Shown here: positions 50,472 to 60,000 of the stretch, one piece after another
How positions within the stretch are numbered: position 1 is the first letter of the stretch
How the letters are laid out: every line of letters begins with the position of its first letter
DNA from: Streptomyces tibetensis
GTDB taxonomy: Bacteria; Actinomycetota; Actinomycetes; Streptomycetales; Streptomycetaceae
Length of the DNA: 64,000 nt
NCBI RefSeq assembly: GCF_007655005.1
Contig: NZ_SZVW01000011.1
Span: 248,001-312,000, forward strand
Direction: 5' to 3'
Notes under the pieces: model-generated
Databases searched by the model: none
Told to the model about the DNA's origin: nothing
What the model saw: only the letters and a program-made list of their open reading frames with translations
Position numbers and translations under genes: made by a program

Positions 50472-51967
50472 CTGCCCGCCTCCTCACTCCACGCAGGCGA
50501 CGTGAGCGAGCCCTGCAGCGGCTCGGCCACCAGGTCGACACCCTCCGTACCGACCACCTTCGCCTCGACCATACGGCCGATACGCAGACCCGCGCCGCTC
50601 GTGAGCAGCACCTGGCCGTCCGTCTCGGGCGCCTGGTGCTCGGCACGGCCGTACACGCCGTCCTCGTCGACGGACTCGACGAGGACCCGCACGGTCTGGC
50701 CGACCCGGTCCTCGGCCCGCTGCGAGACGAGCTCCTCCGCCAGGCGGGAGATGTGGGCCAGCCGCTCGGCGACGACGTCCTCGTCGAGCTTGTCGTCGTA
50801 GGTCGCGGCCTCGGTGCCCTCCTCGTCGGAATAGCCGAAGACACCGATGGCGTCCAGCCGCGCGCCGTTCAGGAACCGCTCCAGCTCGGCGAGGTCGGCC
50901 TCGCTCTCGCCGGGGAAGCCGACGATGAAGTTCGAGCGGACACCGGCCTCCGGCGCCTTGCTCCGGATGGTGTCGAGGAGCTCCAGGAAGCGGTCGGTGT
51001 CGCCGAAGCGGCGCATCGCGCGCAGCACGCCGGGCGCGGAGTGCTGGAAGGACAGGTCGAAGTAGGGCGCTACCTTCGGGGTCGACGTCAGCACGTCGAT
51101 GAGGCCGGGCCGCATCTCGGCCGGCTGGAGGTAGCTGACGCGGACGCGCTCGATGCCGTCGACCTCGGCGAGCTCGGGCAGCAGCGACTCCAGCAGGCGG
51201 ATGTCGCCGAGGTCCTTGCCGTAGGAGGTGTTGTTCTCGGAGACCAGCATGATCTCCTTCACGCCCTGCTCGGCCAGCCAGCGCGTCTCGTTGAGCACGT
51301 CGCTCGGGCGCCGGGAGATGAAGGAGCCGCGGAAGGAGGGGATGGCGCAGAAGGAGCAGCGGCGGTCGCAGCCGGAGGCGAGCTTCACGGAGGCGACCGG
51401 GGAGCCGTCCAGACGGCGGCGCAGGGGCGCACGCGGACCCGAGGCGGGAGCGAGGCCCTCCGGAAGGTCGGCCGGCGCCACGGAGGGCTCGGCCGGTCCG
51501 TGCCCGGGCAGGGCGACCGAGGTGGCCGACTCCTGGCGCTCCGCCGGGCTGATCGGCAGCAGCTTGCGCCGGTCGCGCGGGGTGTGGGCGGTGTGGATGC
51601 CGCCGTTGAGGATGGTCTGCAGGCGGTCCGAGATGTCCGAGTAGTCGTCGAAGCCGAGCACACCGTCGGCCTCGGGGAGGGCCTCGGCGAGCTCCTTGCC
51701 GTACCGCTCGGCCATGCAGCCCACCGCCACGACGGCCTGGGTTCTGCCGTGCCCCTTGAGGTCGTTGGCTTCGAGGAGGGCGTCGACGGAGTCCTTCTTG
51801 GCGGCTTCGACGAAGCCGCAGGTGTTCACGACGGCGACGTCCGCGTGCTCGGCGTCCTCCACGAGCTGCCAGCCGTCCGCCTCCAAACGGCCTGCGAGCT
51901 CCTCCGAGTCCACCTCGTTACGGGCGCAGCCAAGGGTGACGAGTGCGACGGTACGGCGTTCAGGCAT
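50468..51967 (-). CDS. rimO: Ribosomal protein S12 methylthiotransferase RimO
   Basis: The 499-residue radical-SAM methylthiotransferase modifies Asp of ribosomal protein S12. UPF0004 domain begins RTVALVTLGCARNEVDSEEL; the radical-SAM CDRRCSFC lies near residue 200, preceded by an ~80-residue Pro/Ala/Arg-rich linker not seen in MiaB; a TRAM domain closes the protein (VRVLVESVDEDGVYGR). ATG 51967 has only a weak ribosome site. First gene of the overlapping rimO-pgsA-cinA operon. Confidence 0.95.
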   Translation of the reverse strand: MPERRTVALVTLGCARNEVDSEELAGRLEADGWQLVEDAEHADVAVVNTCGFVEAAKKDSVDALLEANDLKGHGRTQAVVAVGCMAERYGKELAEALPEADGVLGFDDYSDISDRLQTILNGGIHTAHTPRDRRKLLPISPAERQESATSVALPGHGPAEPSVAPADLPEGLAPASGPRAPLRRRLDGSPVASVKLASGCDRRCSFCAIPSFRGSFISRRPSDVLNETRWLAEQGVKEIMLVSENNTSYGKDLGDIRLLESLLPELAEVDGIERVRVSYLQPAEMRPGLIDVLTSTPKVAPYFDLSFQHSAPGVLRAMRRFGDTDRFLELLDTIRSKAPEAGVRSNFIVGFPGESEADLAELERFLNGARLDAIGVFGYSDEEGTEAATYDDKLDEDVVAERLAHISRLAEELVSQRAEDRVGQTVRVLVESVDEDGVYGRAEHQAPETDGQVLLTSGAGLRIGRMVEAKVVGTEGVDLVAEPLQGSLTSPAWSEEAGR

Positions 51968-52060
51968 GGGCTCAAGACTACTTCGTCCCGCTGACACCCC
52001 ACGTCGACGGGGTTGACCGTTTCCCGGCCAACCCCGTATCAACCGGACCTTTCGGTCTGA

Positions 52061-52909
52061 TCAGCCGGCTTGCGGGTCGCCCTTCGTGTACGTCAGGCGT
52101 TCGACGGACCCGGGCTGGAAGTCCTCCTCGATCTTCTTGCCGTTGACGAAGAGGTCGATCGCACCGGCGTCCCCGAGGACGAGGTGGACCTTCGAGCTGT
52201 CCTGGAAGGTCTTGGTGTCGCCCTGCTTGAGGACGCCGTCGAAGATCATCCGGCCGTTGTGGTCCTTGGCGGCGATCCAGCTGCGGCCGTCGGCGGCGGC
52301 CACGCGGACGGTCACCTTGTCCTGCGGCGCGGCGGCGATGGCACTGTCCGACGGCTCGGATTCGGGGTCGGCGGGCTTCTTGGTCTTGGTGGTCGGGGAG
52401 GCGGAGTCGCTGGGCGTGGAGCCCTCGGCCACGTTCGCCTCGTTGGCGTTGTCGTCGCCGCCCTGGAACATGGTGAAGCCGACGAAACCGATCACCGCGA
52501 CGATCGCGGCGACCATGGCGGCGGTCCAGTTGGGGCCCCGCCGCTCCGGACGGATGCGTTCCGCCTCGAAGAGGGGAGCTGCCGGGGTCGGCGCCGGCCG
52601 CCCGCCGTGCTCGTCGCCGTACTGGGCGAGCAGCGGCTCGGGGTCGAGGTGGACAGCCTTGGCCAGGGTCCTGATGTGCCCACGGGCGTAGACGTCCCCA
52701 CCACAGGGGGCGAAGTCGTCCGCCTCGATCGCGTGCACGATGTTCATGCGGACCCGGGTGGCGCTACTGACGTCGTCGACGGTCAGCCCGGCGGCGATAC
52801 GAGCCTGCTGCAGGACATGGCCGATGGAGGGGCGGGCTTCCTCGCGGTCTGCTTCGACGTGCTCGTTTTCGAACGGACGCTCGTCTTCAGGGGAGTTGCC
52901 GATGGACAC
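52061..52909 (-). CDS. RodZ-like helix-turn-helix membrane protein
   Basis: The 282-residue bitopic protein has a cytoplasmic XRE-like domain (IGHVLQQARIAAGLTVDDVS, DDFAPCGGDVYARGHIRTLA), a membrane segment (AAMVAAIVAVIGFVGFTMF, ~130-150), a Ser/Pro/Thr-rich linker and a C-terminal DUF4115 beta-domain (TVRVAAADGRSWIAAKDHNG). RodZ couples MreB to the wall machinery in rods; in Streptomyces the role is likely in morphogenesis. GTG 52909 follows AAGG. It is 93 bp upstream of rimO and probably starts that operon. Confidence 0.88.
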   Translation of the reverse strand: MSIGNSPEDERPFENEHVEADREEARPSIGHVLQQARIAAGLTVDDVSSATRVRMNIVHAIEADDFAPCGGDVYARGHIRTLAKAVHLDPEPLLAQYGDEHGGRPAPTPAAPLFEAERIRPERRGPNWTAAMVAAIVAVIGFVGFTMFQGGDDNANEANVAEGSTPSDSASPTTKTKKPADPESEPSDSAIAAAPQDKVTVRVAAADGRSWIAAKDHNGRMIFDGVLKQGDTKTFQDSSKVHLVLGDAGAIDLFVNGKKIEEDFQPGSVERLTYTKGDPQAG

Positions 52910-53004
52910 GGGGGCGCCTTTCGAGCGTGTAGCCGCCTGTGCTGGAAGTTCAGTCTAGGGGGGTACCAAAAGGGTGGGGCAACCGGGCGGTGTCACTTTG
53001 TACG

Positions 53005-53032
53005 CCATCGGAATGGCCCGACATTCCGATGG
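53005..53032. promoter_or_regulatory. 11-bp inverted repeat between ftsK and rodZ-like gene
   Basis: CCATCGGAATG (53005-53015) and CATTCCGATGG (53022-53032) are perfectly complementary around a 6-nt loop. It could be the ftsK terminator (138 bp after its stop) or an operator about 100 bp upstream of the rodZ-like start. The rest of 52910-53169 shows no gene. Confidence 0.5.
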
Positions 53033-53169
53033 TGGGGTCGCTGCTTGTCGCTTCGCTCAACTTGACGTACGCCGAGTGGAAACGGTTGCTCGATGATCCC
53101 TTACGGGTGAGTCACGATCCGGACCCGATTGCCGTAACGCCGCGTTCGGCGATCGCCGTGTCGCGCTCC

Positions 53170-55923
53170 CTACCCTTCAGACTCCCCCCGGATCAGGGCG
53201 AGCACGCCATCCAGCTCGTCAGGCTTCACAAGAACGTCACGAGCCTTCGAACCCTCGCTCGGTCCGACGATGTTCCGGGACTCCATCAGGTCCATCAGCC
53301 GGCCGGCCTTGGCGAAGCCGACGCGCAGCTTGCGCTGGAGCATGGACGTCGACCCGAACTGCGTGGAGACGACCAGTTCGGCCGCCTGGCACAGCAGGTC
53401 GAGGTCGTCGCCGATGTCCTCGTCGATCTCCTTCTTCTGCTTGGTGCCCACGACGACGTCGTCCCGGAAGACGGGCGTCATCTGGTCCTTGCAGTGCTGG
53501 ACGACGCCCGCGATCTCCTCCTCGGTGACGAACGCGCCCTGCATACGGGTGGGCTTGTTGGCCCCCATGGGCAGGAACAGCCCGTCACCCTTGCCGATGA
53601 GCTTCTCGGCACCCGGCTGGTCGAGGATGACCCGCGAGTCGGCCAGCGAGGACGTGGCGAACGCCAGCCGCGAGGGCACGTTCGCCTTGATCAGGCCGGT
53701 GACGACGTCCACCGACGGCCGCTGCGTGGCGAGCACCAGGTGGATGCCGGCCGCGCGCGCGAGCTGCGTGATGCGCACGATCGCGTCCTCGACGTCGCGC
53801 GGCGCGACCATCATCAGGTCGGCGAGTTCGTCCACGATGACCAGCAGGTACGGGTACGGCTGGAGCTCGCGCTCGCTGCCCTCGGGCGGCTTGGCCTTGC
53901 CTTCGCGCACGGCCTTGTTGAAGTCGTCGATGTGCCGGTAGCCGTAGGCGGCCAGGTCGTCGTAGCGCAGGTCCATCTCGCGTACCACCCACTGGAGCGC
54001 CTCGGCGGCCCGCTTGGGGTTGGTGATGATCGGTGTGATCAGGTGCGGGATGCCCTCGTACGCGGTCAGTTCGACCCGCTTGGGGTCGACCAGGATCATC
54101 CGCACGTCCTCGGGGGTCGCCCGCATCATGATCGAGGTGATCAGGCAGTTGATGCAGGACGACTTGCCGGAGCCGGTGGCGCCGGCGACCAGCATGTGCG
54201 GCATCTTCGCCAGCGAGTGCATGACGTAGCCGCCCTCGACGTCCTTGCCGAAGGCGACCAGCATCGGGTCGTCGTCCTCGGCGGACTCCGCCAGACGGAG
54301 TACGTCACCGAGGTTGACCATCTCGCGGTCGGTGTTGGGGATCTCGATGCCGACCGCGGACTTGCCGGGAATGGGGCTGATGATCCGCACGTCCGGGCTG
54401 GCGACGGCGTAGGCGATGTTCTTCGTCAGCGCGGTGATCCGCTCGACCTTCACGGCGGGGCCGAGCTCGACCTCGTAACGCGTGACCGTCGGCCCGCGCG
54501 TGAAGCCGGTGACACTGGCGTCCACCTTGAACTCGGTGAAGACCGTCGTCAGCGACTCGACGATGAGGTCGTTGGCGGCGCTGCGCGCCTTGCCCGGGCC
54601 GCCGCGCTCCAGCAGGTCCAGCGACGGCAGCGAGTACGTGATGTCGCCGGAGAGCTGGAGCTGCTCCGCGCGCGGGGGCAGGTCGCGGGGTTTGGAGGGC
54701 GGGGCCTTGGTGAGGTCGCGTACGCCCGCCCTGGGCTTCTGCGGGCCGGGGTCGTCCTGCTCGGGCTCGCTGTCCTTCTTGAGCTTGTCCTGCTGCGGCC
54801 GGGCGGCCGGGACGGGTGTCGGTGTGGTCGCCTCCTGGTCCCCCACCCGTACGCCCTGGGTGAGGTCGGCGACGACCGGCGACGGCGGCATGCCGTGCAG
54901 CACGGCTCCGTCGAGGGCGGCGGCAGCCGCCGCGGCGACGTCCACGGCGTCCCTGGGCCGGTCCATGTCGGGCTGCGGTACCGCCGAGCGGCGCGGACGG
55001 CCTCGGCGCCGCGTGAGCGCCTCCTGCTCGGCACTGTCGGGGTCGTACGCCTCGGGCGCCGGCGCGCGCCTGCCGCGCGGGCGCGCGGGCAGCGCCTCGC
55101 GCCACTGCTCCTCGTAGCGCTCGTCGTCGGCGAAGTCGAACTCGTCCTCGGCCGGGTCGCGGACGATCCCGAGACGCACCCCGAGCAGCCGCAGCCGCTG
55201 CGGGATGGCGTTGACCGGGGTGGCCGTGACGACCAGCAGCCCGAAGACCGTCAGCAGCACCAGCAGCGGTACGGCGAGCACGTCACCCATGGCGTACGAC
55301 AGGGGAGTCGCGACGGCCCAGCCGATGAGGCCGCCGGCGTCCCTTATGGCCTGCATGCCGTCGCCGCGCGCGGGTGAGCCGCACGCGACGTGGATCTGGC
55401 CGAGCACGCCGATGACGAGCGCGGACAGGCCGATGCCGATGCGTCCGTTCGCCTCGGGCTTCTCCGGGTGACGGATGAACCGCACGGCGATGACGGCGAG
55501 CAGTATCGGCACGAGCAGGTCGAGGCGGCCGAAGGCGCCGGTCACCAGGATCTCGACGAGGTCGCCGACGGGGCCCTTGAGATCCGCCCACGTGCCCGCG
55601 GCGACGATCAGCGCGATACCGAGCAGCAGCAGGGCGACACCGTCCTTGCGATGGGCCGGGTCGAGGTTCTTGGCGCCCTGCCCTATGCCCCGGAACACCG
55701 CGCCGACGGCGTGCGCCACACCGAGCCAGACGGCACGCACGAGCCGGTAGATGCCACCGGTCGGACTGGGGGCCGGTCTGGGCGCGACCTTCCTGGCCGC
55801 GGCCTTCCGGGCGGGCGCCTTCTTCGCGGGAGCCTTCTTGGCGGCGGCCTTCTTCGCCGGAGCCTTCACGGCCGCCTTCTTCGCGGGCGGCGGCTTCTTG
55901 GCTGCGGAGGGACGTGAGGCCAT
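53170..55923 (-). CDS. ftsK: DNA translocase FtsK
   Basis: The 917-residue septal translocase has a Lys/Ala/Pro-rich N-terminal tail (~1-50), four membrane helices (~90-260), a disordered acidic/Pro linker (~270-430), the motor with Walker A GATGSGKSS near residue 582 and Walker B YLLVIVDELADLM, and a C-terminal gamma winged helix (LRVGFAKAGRLMDLME). It pumps chromosomes at sporulation septa in Streptomyces. ATG 55923 follows a short in-frame extension judged untranslated. Confidence 0.95.
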   Translation of the reverse strand: MASRPSAAKKPPPAKKAAVKAPAKKAAAKKAPAKKAPARKAAARKVAPRPAPSPTGGIYRLVRAVWLGVAHAVGAVFRGIGQGAKNLDPAHRKDGVALLLLGIALIVAAGTWADLKGPVGDLVEILVTGAFGRLDLLVPILLAVIAVRFIRHPEKPEANGRIGIGLSALVIGVLGQIHVACGSPARGDGMQAIRDAGGLIGWAVATPLSYAMGDVLAVPLLVLLTVFGLLVVTATPVNAIPQRLRLLGVRLGIVRDPAEDEFDFADDERYEEQWREALPARPRGRRAPAPEAYDPDSAEQEALTRRRGRPRRSAVPQPDMDRPRDAVDVAAAAAAALDGAVLHGMPPSPVVADLTQGVRVGDQEATTPTPVPAARPQQDKLKKDSEPEQDDPGPQKPRAGVRDLTKAPPSKPRDLPPRAEQLQLSGDITYSLPSLDLLERGGPGKARSAANDLIVESLTTVFTEFKVDASVTGFTRGPTVTRYEVELGPAVKVERITALTKNIAYAVASPDVRIISPIPGKSAVGIEIPNTDREMVNLGDVLRLAESAEDDDPMLVAFGKDVEGGYVMHSLAKMPHMLVAGATGSGKSSCINCLITSIMMRATPEDVRMILVDPKRVELTAYEGIPHLITPIITNPKRAAEALQWVVREMDLRYDDLAAYGYRHIDDFNKAVREGKAKPPEGSERELQPYPYLLVIVDELADLMMVAPRDVEDAIVRITQLARAAGIHLVLATQRPSVDVVTGLIKANVPSRLAFATSSLADSRVILDQPGAEKLIGKGDGLFLPMGANKPTRMQGAFVTEEEIAGVVQHCKDQMTPVFRDDVVVGTKQKKEIDEDIGDDLDLLCQAAELVVSTQFGSTSMLQRKLRVGFAKAGRLMDLMESRNIVGPSEGSKARDVLVKPDELDGVLALIRGESEG

Positions 55924-56048
55924 GGGTGTGAGGTTACCGGGGGAGACGACAGGGGACACGCGTGTCCACGGCTTCACCCGTTCGTGTCGCTTCGGAAGAG
56001 GCGCGAAACTGACGCGCGGTCATGGCGGCAATCCCGCCTGCGCGCACG

Positions 56049-56729
56049 TCAGTTCTGCGAGGACACCGAGGAGGTGCTCCCGGTGCCCGGCTCCAGCGCG
56101 TCCAGCGCCCGCCGCAACCCCGTGAGCTTGCGCTCCAGATGAGCCGCCGTGGCCACCGCGGCGGCGTCCGTCGACTCGTCGTTGAGCTGCTTGGTCAGCG
56201 CTTCGGCCTGCTCCTCGACGGCCGCGAGCCGCGCGGAGAGCTCGGCGAGCAGCCCGGCCGACTCCTTGGCCTCGCCGCCCGCGTCCTTGCCGGTGCCCTC
56301 CAACTGGAGCCGCAGCAGCGACGCCTGCTCCCTCAGCTGGCAGTTCTTCATGTACAGCTCGACGAAGACGGAGACCTTCGCGCGCAGCACCCACGGGTCG
56401 AACGGCTTGGAGATGTAGTCCACCGCGCCCGCCGCGTAGCCCCGGAAGGTGTGGTGCGGGCCGTGGTTGATCGCCGTGAGGAAGATGATCGGGATGTCCC
56501 GGGTCCGCTCACGGCGCTTGATGTGCGCGGCCGTCTCGAAGCCGTCCATACCCGGCATCTGGACATCCAGCAGGATGACCGCGAAGTCGTCCGTGAGCAG
56601 CGCCTTGAGCGCTTCCTCCCCGGACGATGCCCGCACCAGCGTCTGATCGAGCGCAGAGAGGATCGCCTCCAGCGCCAGCAGATTCTCCGGCCGGTCATCG
56701 ACCAGGAGGATCTTGGCCTTCTGCACCAT
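56049..56729 (-). CDS. osaB: Response regulator OsaB
   Basis: The 226-residue regulator has an N-terminal receiver (KILLVDDRPENLLALEAILS, acceptor in VILLDVQMPGMDG, Lys in YISKPFDPW), then a coiled coil (~130-205) with no DNA-binding domain. It is the partner of the hybrid kinase OsaA in osmoadaptation and aerial growth in S. coelicolor. GGAGG lies 7 nt before ATG 56729. Output through protein contacts is inferred from the coiled coil. Confidence 0.92.
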   Translation of the reverse strand: MVQKAKILLVDDRPENLLALEAILSALDQTLVRASSGEEALKALLTDDFAVILLDVQMPGMDGFETAAHIKRRERTRDIPIIFLTAINHGPHHTFRGYAAGAVDYISKPFDPWVLRAKVSVFVELYMKNCQLREQASLLRLQLEGTGKDAGGEAKESAGLLAELSARLAAVEEQAEALTKQLNDESTDAAAVATAAHLERKLTGLRRALDALEPGTGSTSSVSSQN

Positions 56730-57036
56730 GGCCCGCCCTCCTCGCCCCGGCGTGGGGCCTCCCCTGTCCGCAGGACCTGCGGCAGCACCGGTGGGTGCCG
56801 CCCCAGGGGACGACTCCCTTGCGCCGCCCGTCCTTGTGCCGGTCATCGTAGCCGCACCCTGCCCGTCGCCACACCCTGTCACCGTGATGTCACTGTGCAC
56901 GTAGCAGAAACGCAGCAGGAGACCAGAAGGTTCCCCAGATCTTGTACTTCTACACGACTATGCGCACACCGAGTCGGCAACTCCGCGTGAACACCGAACC
57001 TTCCCGTGATGGTCGCGCAACTGCCCAACGTTCCCC
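56730..57036. other. osaA-osaB intergenic region
   Basis: The 307-bp gap holds the osaB upstream region. No ORF, hairpin or consensus promoter stands out. The frame upstream of osaB is open but Ala/Gly-rich and not family-like. Confidence 0.5.
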
Positions 57037-60000
57037 TCATTCCCCTCGCATCCACTGATCCATCACCGCGAGCAGGTGATCGGGATCGACCGGCTTCGTC
57101 ACGTAGTCGGAGGCGCCCGACTCGATCGCCTTCTCCCGGTCGCCCTTCATCGCCTTGGCGGTCAGCGCGATGATCGGCAGACCGGCGAACTGCGGCATCC
57201 TGCGGATCGCATTGGTCGTGGCGTACCCGTCCATCTCAGGCATCATGATGTCCATCAGCACGACCGCCACGTCGTCGTGCTGCTCCAGGACCTCGATCCC
57301 CTCCCGGCCGTTCTCGGCGTACAGCACGGACAGGCCGTGCTGCTCCAGGACGCTGGTCAGGGCGAAGACGTTGCGGATGTCGTCGTCGACGATCAGGACC
57401 TTCTGACCACCGAACCGGATGCCGCGGTTCGGCTTCGGCGCCGGCTCCTGATCGGCCGGGGCCCACTGCTCCAGCTGCGCGGGGCGCGGCGGCAGCTCGG
57501 GCATCCTGCGACGCCGCCGGAACAGGGCGGCCGGCCCGTTCTGCGTCTCGCGGTACGACTTCACCTCGGCCGGCGTCTCGACCTCGACGTCCGACAGCTC
57601 GGACAGGTCGGTCGTCGACGCCACCAGGTCGCCTGCCTCCAGGGCGGGCAGCTGCTGCTGGTAGCCCTGGGGCGGCAGTTCACTGGGGTGCAGCGGCAGA
57701 TACAGCGTGAACGTCGAGCCGCGGCCCGTCTCACTCTGCGCGTAGATCTCACCGCCGAGCAGCTGCGCGATCTCCCGCGAGATGGACAACCCGAGGCCCG
57801 TACCGCCGTACTTCCGGCTGGTCGTGCCGTCGGCCTGCTTGAACGCCTCGAAGATCACCCGCATCTTGCTGGAGGCGATGCCGATCCCCGTGTCGGTCAC
57901 GGAGAACGCGATCAGCTCGGCCTCCGGATCGGTCAGCGACCCGGTCTCCAGCAACTGCTCCCGGATCCGCTGCGGCACGTCGTCCCGCGCCGGCCTGATG
58001 ACCAGCTCCACCGAGCCCGAGTCGGTGAACTTCACCGCGTTCGACAGCAGGTTGCGCAGCACCTGCAGCAGCCGCTGCTCGTCGGTGTGCAGCGTCGCGG
58101 GCAGCTCCGGAGAGACCCGCACCGACAGATCCAGGCCCTTCTCCGCCGTCAGCGGCCGGAAGGTGGCTTCCACGTAGTCCACGAGCTGGACGAGCGCGAT
58201 CCGCGTCGGGGAGACGTCCATCTTGCCCGCCTCGACCTTCGACAGGTCGAGGATGTCGTTGATGAGCTGGAGCAGGTCCGAACCGGCCCCGTGGATCGTC
58301 TCGGCGAACTCGACCTGCTTCGGGGAGAGGTTCCCCTCGGCGTTGTCGGCGAGCAGCTTGGCCAGGATCAGCAGCGAGTTGAGCGGCGTACGCAGCTCGT
58401 GCGACATGTTCGCGAGGAACTCGCTCTTGTAGCGCATCGACACCGCGAGCTGCTCGGCACGCTCCTCCAGAACCTGCCGCGCCTCCTCGATCTCGGTGTT
58501 CTTCACCTCGATGTCGCGGTTCTGCTGGGCCAGCAGCTCGGCCTTCTCCTCCAGTTCGGCGTTGGACGCCTGGAGGGCCTTCTGCCGCTGCTCCAACTCG
58601 GCCGAACGCTCCCGCAGTTGCTCGGTCAGCTCCTGCGACTGCGCCAGCAGCAGCTCGGTCTTGGTGTTGACGGAGATGGTGTTGACGCTCGTCGCGATCA
58701 TCTCGGCGATCTGGTTCAGGAAGTCCTTCTGGATCTGCGTGAACGGCGTGAAGGACGCCAGCTCGATGACCCCGAGCACGCTGCCCTCGAACAGCACCGG
58801 CAGCACGATCACCTGCGCGGGCGGTGCCTCGCCGAGCCCCGAGGAGATCCTCAGGTAGCCGCTCGGCGCGTTCTCCACCAGGATCGTGCGCTTCTCCTCG
58901 GCAGCCGTCCCGACCAGCGCCTCACCGGGCTGGAACGACGTCGGCATGGAGCCCATCGAGTAGCCGTAACTGCCGAGCATGCGCAGCTCGTACTGGTCCT
59001 CGTCCGTGGCGCTCACGTCCTCGCCGTCGACGAGCGGCATCGCCACGAAGAACGCGCCGTGCTGCGCGGAGACGACCGGGGTCAGCTCGCTCATGATCAG
59101 CGACGCCACGTCCTCCAGGTCGCGGCGGCCCTGCATCAACGCGGAGATCCGGGCCAGGTTGCCCTTGAGCCAGTCCTGCTCCTTGTTGGCGATCGTGGTG
59201 TCGCGCAGGTTGGCGATCATCTTGTTGATGTAGTCCTGGAGCTCCTGGATCTCCCCGGACGCGTCCACGTCGATCTTCAGATTGAGATCACCACGGGTCA
59301 CCGCGGTCGCCACGCGCGCGATGGCACGCACCTGCCGGGTCAGGTTCCCGGCCATCTCGTTCACCGACTCGGTCAGGTCCCGCCAGGTGCCGTCCACGTC
59401 ACGCACGCGTGCCTGGCCGCCGAGCTGCCCCTCCGTGCCCACCTCGCGGGCAACCCTGGTGACCTCCTCGGCGAAGGACGACAGCTGGTCGACCATCGTG
59501 TTGATGGTCGTCTTCAGCTCCAGGATCTCGCCGCGCGCGTCGATGTCGATCTTCTTCGTCAGGTCACCCTTGGCGATGGCCGTGGTCACCATGGCGATGT
59601 TGCGCACCTGACCGGTCAGGTTGGACGCCATCTGGTTCACGGACTCGGTGAGGTCCTTCCACGTACCTGCCACACCCGGCACATGCGCCTGCCCGCCCAG
59701 GATGCCGTCCGTGCCCACCTCACGGGCCACCTTGGTGACCTGCTCGGCGAACGAACTCAGCGTCTTCACCATCGTGTTGATCGTGTCGGCGAGCTGCGCG
59801 ACCTCACCGCGCGCCTCGATGGTCACCTGCCGCGTCAGGTCACCGTTGGCGACCGCCGCCGAGACCTGGGAGATGTTCCGCACCTGAGTGGTGAGGTTCT
59901 TCGCCATCAGGTTGACGTTGTCGCTCAGGTCCTTCCAGATGCCCGTGACGCCCGGCACGTGCGCCTGGCCGCCCAGGATGCCCTCGGTGCCCACCTCACG

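Noticed and set aside
52939..55377. Long plus-strand frame opposite ftsK
   Set aside because: FtsK motifs on the minus strand are unambiguous; the plus frame is compositionally a shadow.
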